This document shows, one piece after another, positions 1 to 6,290 of a DNA stretch of 6,592 bases. The position numbers were made by a program, and so were the translations under genes. Each line of letters opens with the position of its first letter. Position 1 is the stretch's first letter. A model generated the notes under the pieces. That model was not told the DNA's origin. It did no database searches and was given only the letters and a program-made list of their open reading frames with translations. Where the stretch lies: the NCBI GenBank assembly GCA_900552325.1, contig URZG01000128.1:1-6592 (forward strand), given 5' to 3'. The stretch comes from an uncultured Porphyromonadaceae bacterium. GTDB lineage: Bacteria; Bacteroidota; Bacteroidia; Bacteroidales; Muribaculaceae.

Positions 1-919
1 ACACCAGCACACCGCCGAAAGCCGACACAGGATCGCCGGCAAGAGCGTCCTTCCATGCCTCGAGAACAGTGGAACGGGCGGCCACACCGCAGGGATTGTT
101 GTGCTTGAGCACGGCGAAAGCGGGTTCATCGTCGGGGAACTCGGCCATCAGCGCCGTGGCGGCGTCGATGTCAAGCAGGTTATTGTAGGAGATCTCCTTG
201 CCGTGGAGCTGGGTGAACATCTTGTCGAGGTTGCCGAAGAAGTACCCCTTCTGGTGGGGGTTCTCGCCGTAGCGCATAGTCTTCTCGCCGTCGATGGCCA
301 CGCGGAGCGCGGTGGGATGTTCGGCCAAAGAGTCGAAGTAGCTGAAGATAGCCGAATCATAGCCGGAAGATACAGCGAAAGCCTCTTTGGCAAAGAATAG
401 ACGGTCCTCCAGCGAGGATTTGGCGCCGTTCTTCTCCAGCATGCGGCGGAGCGGCTCATACTGATGCTTGGAAGCGGCGATAACCACATCGGCATAGTTT
501 TTGGCAGCCGCACGGATCAGCGATATGCCGCCTATGTCGATCTTCTCGATGATGTCAGCCTGCGATGCGCCGGAAGCCACTGTCTCGGAGAAAGGATAGA
601 GATCCACGATCACGAGGTCGATGTCGGGGATTGCGAACTCGGCAACCTGTGCGCGGTCACCTTCGTTCTCACGGCGCGAGAGGATACCGCCGAACACCTT
701 GGGATGGAGAGTCTTTACGCGACCTCCGAGAATCGAGGGGTAACCTGTGAGGTCCTCCACAGCATCGCAGGGATAGCCGAGTGACCGGATGAATTCACGT
801 GTACCTCCGGTAGAGAGGAACTTCACGCCGTCGTTATGAAGAAGTCTGAGGATTTCGTCGAGACCGTCCTTATAGAACACCGATACAAGGGCGGTTTTGA
901 TTTCCTTAATGTCAGTCAT
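1..919 (-). CDS. purH: PurH, bifunctional AICAR formyltransferase / IMP cyclohydrolase (3' end outside window)
   Basis: This cytosolic enzyme catalyses the last two steps of de novo purine synthesis: formylation of AICAR with 10-formyl-tetrahydrofolate, then ring closure to IMP. I translated the minus strand from the ATG at 919-917 and it stays open to the left edge, giving 306 residues of a protein usually a little over 500. The MGS-like IMP cyclohydrolase domain comes first, with STGGT at 36-40, GRVKTLHP at 66-73, DLYPF at 106-110, and EKIDIGG followed by Lys140, matching the family's active-site segments. The formyltransferase domain starts near residue 150, with RYGENPHQ at 216-223 and KHNNPCG at 272-277, whose Lys-His pair is catalytic in the family. 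The ATG was chosen because MTDIKEIKTALVSV is a typical family N-terminus. The gene is divergent from the helicase operon and has its own promoter and a leader of about 100 nt. Confidence 0.97.
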   Translation of the reverse strand, partial: MTDIKEIKTALVSVFYKDGLDEILRLLHNDGVKFLSTGGTREFIRSLGYPCDAVEDLTGYPSILGGRVKTLHPKVFGGILSRRENEGDRAQVAEFAIPDIDLVIVDLYPFSETVASGASQADIIEKIDIGGISLIRAAAKNYADVVIAASKHQYEPLRRMLEKNGAKSSLEDRLFFAKEAFAVSSGYDSAIFSYFDSLAEHPTALRVAIDGEKTMRYGENPHQKGYFFGNLDKMFTQLHGKEISYNNLLDIDAATALMAEFPDDEPAFAVLKHNNPCGVAARSTVLEAWKDALAGDPVSAFGGVLV

Positions 920-942
920 GAGCAATGGATAGTTTTCAGTTG

Positions 943-1013
943 CGGTCCGCGGGGAACCGGGATACCTATTGGTTTATATATTAGTGACCGGCCGCCGCTT
1001 TCGGGGCGTGGCC
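943..1013 (-). promoter_or_regulatory. Structured purH 5' leader with two potential hairpins
   Basis: Two stem-loops can be drawn in the predicted purH leader on the minus strand. The first lies at the very 5' end of the transcript (1013-990). Its arms are GGCC/GGCC, then a 2-nt bulge, then GCC/GGC, one C-C mismatch and a C-G pair closing a GAAA tetraloop. The second (959-943) pairs CGGTTC with GGACCG around the loop CCCGC, including one G-U pair that forms only in the minus-strand RNA. They may stabilise or regulate the message. I do not recognise a known purine or other riboswitch class, and the pairing was done by eye. Confidence 0.35.
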
Positions 1014-1023
1014 TATCAAGCCG

Positions 1024-1054
1024 CAAAGTTACGAATTTTTCCCGGGATTTCATA
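1024..1054 (-). promoter_or_regulatory. Bacteroidetes-type promoter for purH
   Basis: Read on the minus strand, TAACTTTG (1031-1024) is an exact match to the Bacteroidetes -7 consensus TAnnTTTG. A -33 box TATG (1054-1051), three of four matches to TTTG, lies 19 nt upstream, which is the normal spacing. Transcription would start near 1015-1020, leaving a purH leader of about 100 nt. No start site has been measured; this rests on consensus matching and position. Confidence 0.65.
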
Positions 1055-1096
1055 CCCCTCCATAATATATATTCATTATATGTTGGGATTTTTTTG

Positions 1097-1104
1097 TACT
1101 TTTG
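1097..1104 (+). promoter_or_regulatory. -7 promoter element of the helicase-tgt-lpt operon
   Basis: TACTTTTG is an exact match to the Bacteroidetes -7 consensus TAnnTTTG. It sits in the AT-rich centre of the divergent intergenic region, 56 nt before the helicase ATG. No good -33 TTTG box appears at the usual 18-21 nt distance; the sequence there is just A/T-rich. Transcription would begin near 1110 and the leader would be about 50 nt, most of it occupied by the hairpin at 1122-1147. Confidence 0.6.
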
Positions 1105-1121
1105 TGGCCGAAAATATTACA

Positions 1122-1147
1122 CCCCGCCGCCTGAGGCGAGTGCGGGG
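1122..1147 (+). promoter_or_regulatory. Strong GC-rich hairpin in the helicase 5' UTR
   Basis: CCCCGC (1122-1127) pairs with GCGGGG (1142-1147), and directly inside it CGCC (1128-1131) pairs with GGCG (1135-1138) around a TGA loop. The only interruption is the 3-nt bulge AGT (1139-1141), so there are ten GC pairs. The hairpin ends 13 nt before the helicase ATG. No T-tract follows, so it is not an intrinsic terminator. A plausible role is translational or stability control of the helicase's own mRNA; that is inference. Confidence 0.5.
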
Positions 1148-1160
1148 CGACAGACCCGAT

Positions 1161-2516
1161 ATGAAATTTTACGACTTAGACCTCAGCGACGATATACTTG
1201 ACGCACTCGATGCCATGCGTTTCGACGAGTGCACACCCGTGCAGGAGCAGGCGATTCCTGTTGTGCTCGAAGGGCGCGACCTGATAGCCGTGGCGCAGAC
1301 CGGCACCGGTAAGACCGCCGCCTATCTCCTCCCGGTAATCGACCGTCTTTACCGCCTCCCGGAGCCTGAAGAATCGGTAAACTGCATCGTAATGGCCCCT
1401 ACCCGCGAGCTGGCACAGCAGATCGACCGCCAGATGGAAGGTTTCTCCTACTATCTTCCGCTCACCTCCGTGGCGATATACGGCGGCACCGACGGCGCCA
1501 CCTTCGCACAGCAGCAGAAAGCGCTCAAACTCGGCGCTGACGTGGTGATAGCCACTCCGGGGCGCCTCATAGCCCATATACAGATGGGGTATGTGGACCT
1601 CTCGAAAGTGTCGTATCTGATTCTTGACGAGGCCGACCGGATGCTCGACATGGGTTTCTACGACGATATCATGCAGATCGTCAAACTTCTGCCAGAAAAC
1701 CGCCAGACACTGATGTTCTCGGCTACGATGCCGGCGCGCATACAGCAGATGGCCAAGGAGATACTCCATGACCCGGCAGAGGTGACGATCGCCGTCTCAC
1801 GCCCCACGGAGAAGATACAGCAGTCGAAGTTCGTGGTCTACGAGCCTCAGAAGATGCCGCTGATACGGCATATCCTCAAATCGCGCCATGCCTCGCGCGT
1901 CATCATCTTCGCATCCTCCAAACTCAACGTAAAGGAACTTACACGCGACCTGCGCCGCGCAGGCCTGAAAGCCGCCGAGATACACTCGGACCTCGACCAG
2001 AAACAGCGCGACGAGGTGATGCTCAAATTCCGCGCCAACCGTCTGGACATACTCGTGGCCACCGATATTCTCGCCCGAGGTATAGACATCGACGATATCA
2101 CTATGGTGGTAAACTACGACGTGCCTCATGAGGCCGAGGACTATGTGCACCGTATCGGCCGCACAGCGCGTGCCGGTGCCGGAGGCGAGGCCATAACCTT
2201 CGTATCGCCGCGTGAGCAGCAGAAATTCGGCTCCATAGAGAAATTCTTAGGGTATGAGGTGCGCTCGGAAGAGATGCCCCCCGAGTTCGGCGAAGCACCG
2301 GAATACCGGCCCGACCGCAGACAGGGCGGAAGCCGCAACGGCCGCGGCCGCAACACACATAAAGCCGACGGCGGCAACCGCGAGAACCGTGACAACCGTG
2401 ACAACGGGAAGGGCAAGCCCTCGGGCAACCGTCGCCAGGGACGACGCTACGGACGCCAGGGACGACGTGACAACCGTGGCCCACGCACTGAACAGGGGAA
2501 CAAACCGCAGAACTAA
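1161..2516 (+). CDS. DEAD-box ATP-dependent RNA helicase (RhlE-like) with basic C-terminal tail
   Basis: A 451-residue ATP-dependent RNA unwinding enzyme, expected in the cytosol in ribosome assembly or mRNA remodelling. All core motifs are intact: Q motif with CTPVQ at 24-28, motif I AQTGTGKT at 45-52, PTRELA at 80-85, TPGR at 132-135, DEAD at 156-159, SAT at 187-189, IIFASS at 248-253, ATDILARGIDI at 300-310, and HRIGRTARAG at 330-339. From about residue 380 the protein becomes a low-complexity Arg/Gly/Asn/Asp tail, the kind of basic extension that helps such helicases bind RNA. I chose the ATG at 1161 because family similarity begins at MKFYDLDLSDDIL; the frame stays open upstream to 969, but that stretch holds the promoter and hairpin and reads as non-protein. 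It is the first gene of a probable operon, with tgt 3 nt downstream. The exact subfamily (RhlE, CshA or DeaD-like) is not certain. Confidence 0.96.
   Translation: MKFYDLDLSDDILDALDAMRFDECTPVQEQAIPVVLEGRDLIAVAQTGTGKTAAYLLPVIDRLYRLPEPEESVNCIVMAPTRELAQQIDRQMEGFSYYLPLTSVAIYGGTDGATFAQQQKALKLGADVVIATPGRLIAHIQMGYVDLSKVSYLILDEADRMLDMGFYDDIMQIVKLLPENRQTLMFSATMPARIQQMAKEILHDPAEVTIAVSRPTEKIQQSKFVVYEPQKMPLIRHILKSRHASRVIIFASSKLNVKELTRDLRRAGLKAAEIHSDLDQKQRDEVMLKFRANRLDILVATDILARGIDIDDITMVVNYDVPHEAEDYVHRIGRTARAGAGGEAITFVSPREQQKFGSIEKFLGYEVRSEEMPPEFGEAPEYRPDRRQGGSRNGRGRNTHKADGGNRENRDNRDNGKGKPSGNRRQGRRYGRQGRRDNRGPRTEQGNKPQN
2433..2467 (+). repeat. 14-bp direct repeat inside the helicase tail
   Basis: CGCCAGGGACGACG occurs at 2433-2446 and again at 2454-2467. 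The period is 21 bp, exactly seven codons, so the repeat is in frame and encodes RQGRR in both copies. A shorter repeat, CGTGACAAC, lies just upstream (about 2387-2405). This looks like in-frame tandem duplication building the basic RNA-binding tail, and copy number may vary between strains. Confidence 0.8.
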
Positions 2517-2519
2517 ACG

Positions 2520-3650
2520 ATGGAATTCCAGTTACAAGCCACAGCGCCAGGTTCGGACGCCCGCGCCGGACTGATCACCACCGACCACGGGAAGATCGAG
2601 ACCCCGATTTTCATGCCCGTGGGCACTTGCGGCGCGATAAAAGGGGTGCTGATGCCGCAGATGCGCGACGACGTGAAGGCACAGATAATACTCGGCAACA
2701 CATACCACCTCTACCTCCGCCCGGGCACAGACCTCCTGCAGAAAGCCGGAGGTCTGCACAAGTTCAACGGCTGGGACCGCCCCATCCTCACCGATTCGGG
2801 CGGTTTCCAGGTGTTCTCGCTCTCCTCCAACCGAAAACTCACCGAGGAGGGAGCGCATTTCCGTTCGCATATCGACGGCTCCAAGCACCTTTTCACTCCC
2901 GAAAAGACGGTGGATATCCAGCGCGCGATCGGATCGGATATAATGATGGCTCTTGACGAATGTCCCCCCGGAATGTCGGACTACCGCTACGCCTCGAAGT
3001 CGCTCGACCTCACAATGCGCTGGCTGCACCGCGGCTGGGACCACTTCAAAGCCACGGAGCCGCTCTACGGCCATTCGCAGGCCTTTTTCCCTATCGTGCA
3101 GGGATGCCGCTATCCCGAACTGCGCCGCAAAGCCGCCTCTGAGGTGGCCGAGCTCGGCGCGGAGGGGAACGCCATCGGTGGCCTGGCCGTGGGGGAACCG
3201 GCCGAAGTGATGTACGAGATGATCGAGGTTGTCAACGCCATCCTGCCGGCTGACCGTCCCCGCTACCTCATGGGGGTTGGCACCCCTGAGAATATCCTCG
3301 AGGCGATAGACCGAGGAGTGGATATGATGGACTGCGTGATGCCCACCCGCAACGGACGCAACGGCATGTTGTTCACCCGCAACGGGATAATGAACATGCG
3401 CAACCTCAAATGGGCCGACGACTTCACCCCCATAGACCCGGAGAGCGACCTCTGGGCCGACCGCGAGATCTCGCGCGCCTACCTGCGCCATCTGTTCATC
3501 GCCAAAGAACTCGTGGCTATGGAGATAGCCTCGATGCACAATCTCCACTTCTATCTCTGGTTGGTGGGCGAGGCCCGTCGGCATATCCTGGCGGGAGATT
3601 TCGCCACCTGGAAACCGGAGATGGTGCGCCGCGTCACTACCCGCCTCTGA
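2520..3650 (+). CDS. tgt: tRNA-guanine(34) transglycosylase (TGT)
   Basis: This cytosolic enzyme exchanges guanine 34 in the anticodon of Asp, Asn, His and Tyr tRNAs for the queuosine precursor preQ1. The 376 residues are the normal bacterial length. Catalytic and binding residues are present: Asp92 in LTDSGGFQVFS, Asp146 in LDECPP, GGLAVGE at 220-226, and the nucleophile Asp271 in DCVMPTRNGR. Cys148 and Val224 are the residues typical of preQ1-using bacterial enzymes rather than eukaryotic queuine-using ones. The odd point is the zinc site: the C-x-C-x-x-C of the family aligns with Ser309, Leu311 and Asp314, and only the fourth ligand, His340, remains. The reading frame and the flanking SRAYLRHLF segment are intact, so this is not a frameshift or pseudogene. 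The gene starts 3 nt after the helicase stop, implying co-transcription. The start is fixed by the typical N-terminus and the tight spacing. Confidence 0.96.
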   Translation: MEFQLQATAPGSDARAGLITTDHGKIETPIFMPVGTCGAIKGVLMPQMRDDVKAQIILGNTYHLYLRPGTDLLQKAGGLHKFNGWDRPILTDSGGFQVFSLSSNRKLTEEGAHFRSHIDGSKHLFTPEKTVDIQRAIGSDIMMALDECPPGMSDYRYASKSLDLTMRWLHRGWDHFKATEPLYGHSQAFFPIVQGCRYPELRRKAASEVAELGAEGNAIGGLAVGEPAEVMYEMIEVVNAILPADRPRYLMGVGTPENILEAIDRGVDMMDCVMPTRNGRNGMLFTRNGIMNMRNLKWADDFTPIDPESDLWADREISRAYLRHLFIAKELVAMEIASMHNLHFYLWLVGEARRHILAGDFATWKPEMVRRVTTRL

Positions 3651-3660
3651 TTTGCTACCG

Positions 3661-4803
3661 ATGAAAAAGCCGCGACTGCCGAAGATTCCCAAAATATTTC
3701 CGATTCCCGGAATCGGGCGCGATGCCAAACCTCTGGTGTCGACCCTTGACCTGTACATCATCAAGAAATTTCTCGGCACATACGTGTTCGCCATCATCCT
3801 GATCCTGGCGATCACGGTGATGTTCGATGTCAACGAGAAACTCGACTCCTTCCTCAAAGCCCCGCTCAAGGCCACGGTGTTCGAGTATTTCATGAATTTC
3901 CTCCCCTACTTCGCCAACCAGTTCTCGCCGCTGTTCGTATTCATCGCCGTAATCTTCTTCACCTCCAAGCTCGCCGACAACTCCGAGATCATCGCCATGC
4001 TGTCGTCGGGAATGAGTTTCAGGCGTCTGCTGCGCCCCTACATGATCTCGGCGACGGTGATCGCCATCGCCACCTTCCTCCTGGGCGCCTACATCATCCC
4101 GCCGGCGAACGTCAAACGTATCGCCTACACCAACACCTACGTCAAGAACCGGCGCGTGGACTACGGCGACAATATCATGCTCCAGGTAGCGCCGGGGCAG
4201 ATCGCCTACATGTCGCGCTTCGACAACACCACGCGCACCGGCTACCGTTTCTCGCTCGAGAAATTCGGCAAGGAGGGCCTCGAATCGCGCCTGACAGCCA
4301 TGTCGGTCAAATGGGATACACTCTACCACTGGACGGTGAAAGATTACCTGATACGCGACTTCCACGCCGACCGCGAGGTTCTGCGCTCGGGCACGTCGCT
4401 CGATACCATTATCCCCTTCGAGCCGCGCGACTTCCTCATATCGCGCAACGACCAGGAGACCCTCACCTCCCCGCAGCTGCAGCAGTATATCAGCCGGCAG
4501 CGATCGCGCGGCGTCGCCAACATACAGGCGTTCGAGATAGAATACCACAAACGCTACGCCATGTGCGCGGCGGCGTTCATCCTTACGGTGATCGGCATGT
4601 CGCTCTCCTCCAAGAAAGTAAAGGGTGGTATGGGTCTCAATATCGGTCTGGGTCTGGTGCTCAGTTTCTCGTATATCCTGTTCATGACGGTGACAAGTTC
4701 GTTCGCCGTATCAGGTCTCACATCGCCTATGGTGGCCATGTGGATCCCAAACATCATCTACGCCATTATCGCCGTAATCCTCTACCGCAAAGCCTCGCGA
4801 TAA
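3661..4803 (+). CDS. LptF/LptG-family (YjgP/YjgQ) lipopolysaccharide export permease
   Basis: An inner-membrane subunit expected to pair with a partner permease and the LptB ATPase to extract lipopolysaccharide and pass it to LptC and the periplasmic bridge. The 380 residues show the family layout. There are three N-terminal membrane segments (about 38-56, 88-104, 127-147). A hydrophilic periplasmic domain of about 150 residues (150-298) follows, then three C-terminal segments (about 299-317, 325-345, 357-375). The cytosolic loop NSEIIAMLSSGMSFRRLLRP (107-126) corresponds to the LptB-contacting coupling helix, and EYHKRYAM leading into TM4 is also typical. LptF and LptG cannot be told apart from this sequence alone. 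The ATG at 3661 was preferred over an in-frame TTG at 3652. The roughly 28-residue Pro/Lys-rich cytosolic N-terminus looks genuine, because no other Met occurs before TM1. It lies 10 nt after tgt, so is probably in the same operon. Confidence 0.92.
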   Translation: MKKPRLPKIPKIFPIPGIGRDAKPLVSTLDLYIIKKFLGTYVFAIILILAITVMFDVNEKLDSFLKAPLKATVFEYFMNFLPYFANQFSPLFVFIAVIFFTSKLADNSEIIAMLSSGMSFRRLLRPYMISATVIAIATFLLGAYIIPPANVKRIAYTNTYVKNRRVDYGDNIMLQVAPGQIAYMSRFDNTTRTGYRFSLEKFGKEGLESRLTAMSVKWDTLYHWTVKDYLIRDFHADREVLRSGTSLDTIIPFEPRDFLISRNDQETLTSPQLQQYISRQRSRGVANIQAFEIEYHKRYAMCAAAFILTVIGMSLSSKKVKGGMGLNIGLGLVLSFSYILFMTVTSSFAVSGLTSPMVAMWIPNIIYAIIAVILYRKASR

Positions 4804-4820
4804 ACCATCCCCGAATCACA

Positions 4821-4863
4821 GGTGTTTTTCATTTACAGACAGTTGTCGTAAGCAAAAAACACC
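4821..4863 (+). promoter_or_regulatory. Long imperfect hairpin ending 3 nt before the clc start
   Basis: GGTGTTTTT (4821-4829) is the exact reverse complement of AAAAACACC (4855-4863). Inside, after a CA/CA internal loop, TTTAC (4832-4836) pairs with GTAAG (4848-4852) using one U-G pair. Then, past a bulged A, GAC (4838-4840) pairs with GTC (4845-4847) around AGTT. That gives about 17 pairs in 43 nt. It fills most of the gap between the permease and clc genes. No T-tract follows on either strand, so it is not a standard terminator, and no TAnnTTTG box is visible in the gap. It could control clc translation or mark an mRNA processing point; function is inferred. Confidence 0.5.
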
Positions 4864-4866
4864 GCC

Positions 4867-6204
4867 ATGTTCCGTTTCAACTATAAATATCCCGATCCGC
4901 TCACCGACGGATCTCCGGCCAATATCCCGCAGAACATCTACATCGTTGGGGTGGCACTCGTCATAGGCCTTATGACCGGCACCATGGCCGAAGGGCTGAA
5001 ATACCTTGTGGAGATAATCTCAAGGGCCGTCACCTCGGGTGTCGACCCGCTGGGATGGAACTGGATATTCATCGTGCTCCCCGTTGCCGGCATACTTCTG
5101 GCAGTTCTCTATCAGCGATATGTGGTGCGTCAGCAGATAGCCCACGGAGTGGAACGCATGACACGCCTGCTCCACACCGACCGTCCCTGGCTCCCGGTGA
5201 GTCAGATATGGAGCCCGGTCATCGCCTCGGGGCTTACCCTCGGCTTCGGCGGCTCGGCCGGTACGGAGGGACCCATCGCCACGGCGGGTGGCGCCATAGG
5301 CTCAAACATGGCCCGATGGTGCGGTATGCCTGCACCGATGGTGCGCGCCATGCTCGTGATAGGAGCCGGAGCGGGTATCGCCGGTATATTCAAGGCCCCC
5401 GTGGGAGGTATGCTGTTCGCCATAGAGGTGCTGGGCATCACCATGTCGGCACTCCAGCTTCTGGCGCTCGCCACAGCCTGCACGGCGGCGGGGCTTGCGG
5501 CGTACATCCTCTCCGGGCTTACGACCGATGTCACCTTTCCCGACTTCACGCACGTAAACCTCACGTATGTGCCGTGGGCTCTGATCATAGGGGTTTTCTG
5601 CGGGATGTACTCGGTTTACTACTCCAAGCTGGCCCGATGGACCCGCAGAAGACTCGAGAAAATCGGCAACTCATGGGTGCGCAATATCACTTCGGGCCTT
5701 ACAATCGGTGTGCTGATATGCCTTTTTCCACGTCTTTACGGCGAGGGGTACACCTTCCTTACCGACGTGCTTTCCGGCCGGTGGGATCTCATGACGAGTT
5801 CGTCACTCTTCGCCGGGAGCACTCCCGACACCACCACCCTCATACTCCTGGCGCTTGCCATGATGACGGTAAAAAGCGCCGCCGTGGCATGCACGACCTC
5901 CGGAGGGGGTGTGGCCGGCGATTTCGCGCCGGCGATCTTCGCCGGATGTATAGCCGGTTTTTTCTTTGCCTTGACTGCAAACACCCTTTTCGGCCTGTCG
6001 CTTCCGGTTGCCGACTGCGCTTTCATAGGGATGGCGGCGGTTCTTGCGGGAGCTGTACGCGCTCCCCTGATGGCGATGTTCCTGGTCACGGAGATGGTGG
6101 CGCATTTTTCGCTGCTTCTCCCTGTGGCCGTAGCCTCGTCCATGTCGTACATGATTGTTTGCCTTCTTGACCGCCCCAACGCCCCTAAAGGCTATGTATC
6201 ATAG
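4867..6204 (+). CDS. ClC-family chloride channel / anion transporter, without CBS domains
   Basis: A 445-residue multi-pass inner-membrane protein of the ClC family, expected to be a homodimer with one anion pathway per subunit. The clearest signature is GFGGSAGTEGP (126-136), matching the GREGP region and keeping the gating glutamate as Glu134. Helix H is recognisable as APVGGMLFAIEV (177-188), and SGGGVAGDFAPA (345-356) corresponds to the GIFAP region. The GSGIP region is only loosely kept as AHGVERM (92-98). Val188 aligns with the internal proton glutamate (Glu203 in E. coli ClC), which suggests channel-like rather than proton-coupled transport. The protein ends soon after helix Q with RPNAPKGYVS, so helix R appears shortened or missing. 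There are no C-terminal CBS domains, unlike many Bacteroidetes ClC proteins. The ATG at 4867 fits the short cytosolic N-terminus. The gene may be read through from the operon, since no promoter is seen in the preceding 63 nt. Confidence 0.93.
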   Translation: MFRFNYKYPDPLTDGSPANIPQNIYIVGVALVIGLMTGTMAEGLKYLVEIISRAVTSGVDPLGWNWIFIVLPVAGILLAVLYQRYVVRQQIAHGVERMTRLLHTDRPWLPVSQIWSPVIASGLTLGFGGSAGTEGPIATAGGAIGSNMARWCGMPAPMVRAMLVIGAGAGIAGIFKAPVGGMLFAIEVLGITMSALQLLALATACTAAGLAAYILSGLTTDVTFPDFTHVNLTYVPWALIIGVFCGMYSVYYSKLARWTRRRLEKIGNSWVRNITSGLTIGVLICLFPRLYGEGYTFLTDVLSGRWDLMTSSSLFAGSTPDTTTLILLALAMMTVKSAAVACTTSGGGVAGDFAPAIFAGCIAGFFFALTANTLFGLSLPVADCAFIGMAAVLAGAVRAPLMAMFLVTEMVAHFSLLLPVAVASSMSYMIVCLLDRPNAPKGYVS

Positions 6205-6266
6205 ATTTACATGACTCAACCCGCCGTTGATTACACCCAGTTTTCATCTCCCTGTTTCCATTTTCC

Positions 6267-6290
6267 CGGGGTGTTTCCCCGATTCTTTTT
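6267..6290 (+). terminator. Compact intrinsic terminator after clc
   Basis: CGGGG (6267-6271) pairs with CCCCG (6277-6281) around the loop TGTTT, and ATTCTTTTT (6282-6290) follows. An all-GC stem followed by a T-rich tract fits a rho-independent terminator for the rightward transcript ending with clc. The stem is only 5 bp, shorter than usual, so efficiency is uncertain. The last T residues are shared with the next promoter. Confidence 0.6.

Noticed and set aside
1122..1147. Reading the helicase leader hairpin as an intrinsic terminator
   Set aside because: No T-rich tract follows the stem on the plus strand, and it sits between a promoter and a start codon. On the minus strand the T-rich stretch that follows is broken by GTAATATTTT and no upstream leftward gene is seen.
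969..1160. An N-terminal extension of the helicase from an upstream in-frame ATG at 969
   Set aside because: The stretch contains the promoter box and leader hairpin, and helicase similarity starts exactly at the ATG at 1161.
101..1201. Several short plus-strand frames across purH and its upstream region
   Set aside because: They are opposite or overlap the strongly supported purH frame and the control region, and show no protein-family features.
3652..3660. An upstream TTG start for the permease gene
   Set aside because: The ATG three codons later is a better start and nothing upstream favours TTG.
2532..3893. A 453-codon open frame on the minus strand opposite tgt and the start of the permease gene
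   Set aside because: It lies antisense to two clearly recognised genes, its translation matches no family I know, and long antisense frames are common in GC-rich coding DNA.
3655..4548. A 297-codon minus-strand open frame opposite the permease
   Set aside because: It is an antisense shadow with Val/Glu/Arg-rich composition lacking domain features, while the plus-strand frame encodes a full LptF/G protein.
5055..6170. A 371-codon plus-strand frame inside clc
   Set aside because: It is an out-of-frame shadow rich in Arg, His and Gly; the ClC frame carries all membrane segments and motifs.
6216..6230. A small inverted repeat TCAAC-CCGCC-GTTGA after the clc stop
   Set aside because: A 5-bp stem of mixed composition with no T-tract is expected by chance at this length; the GC stem at 6267-6281 is the better terminator.
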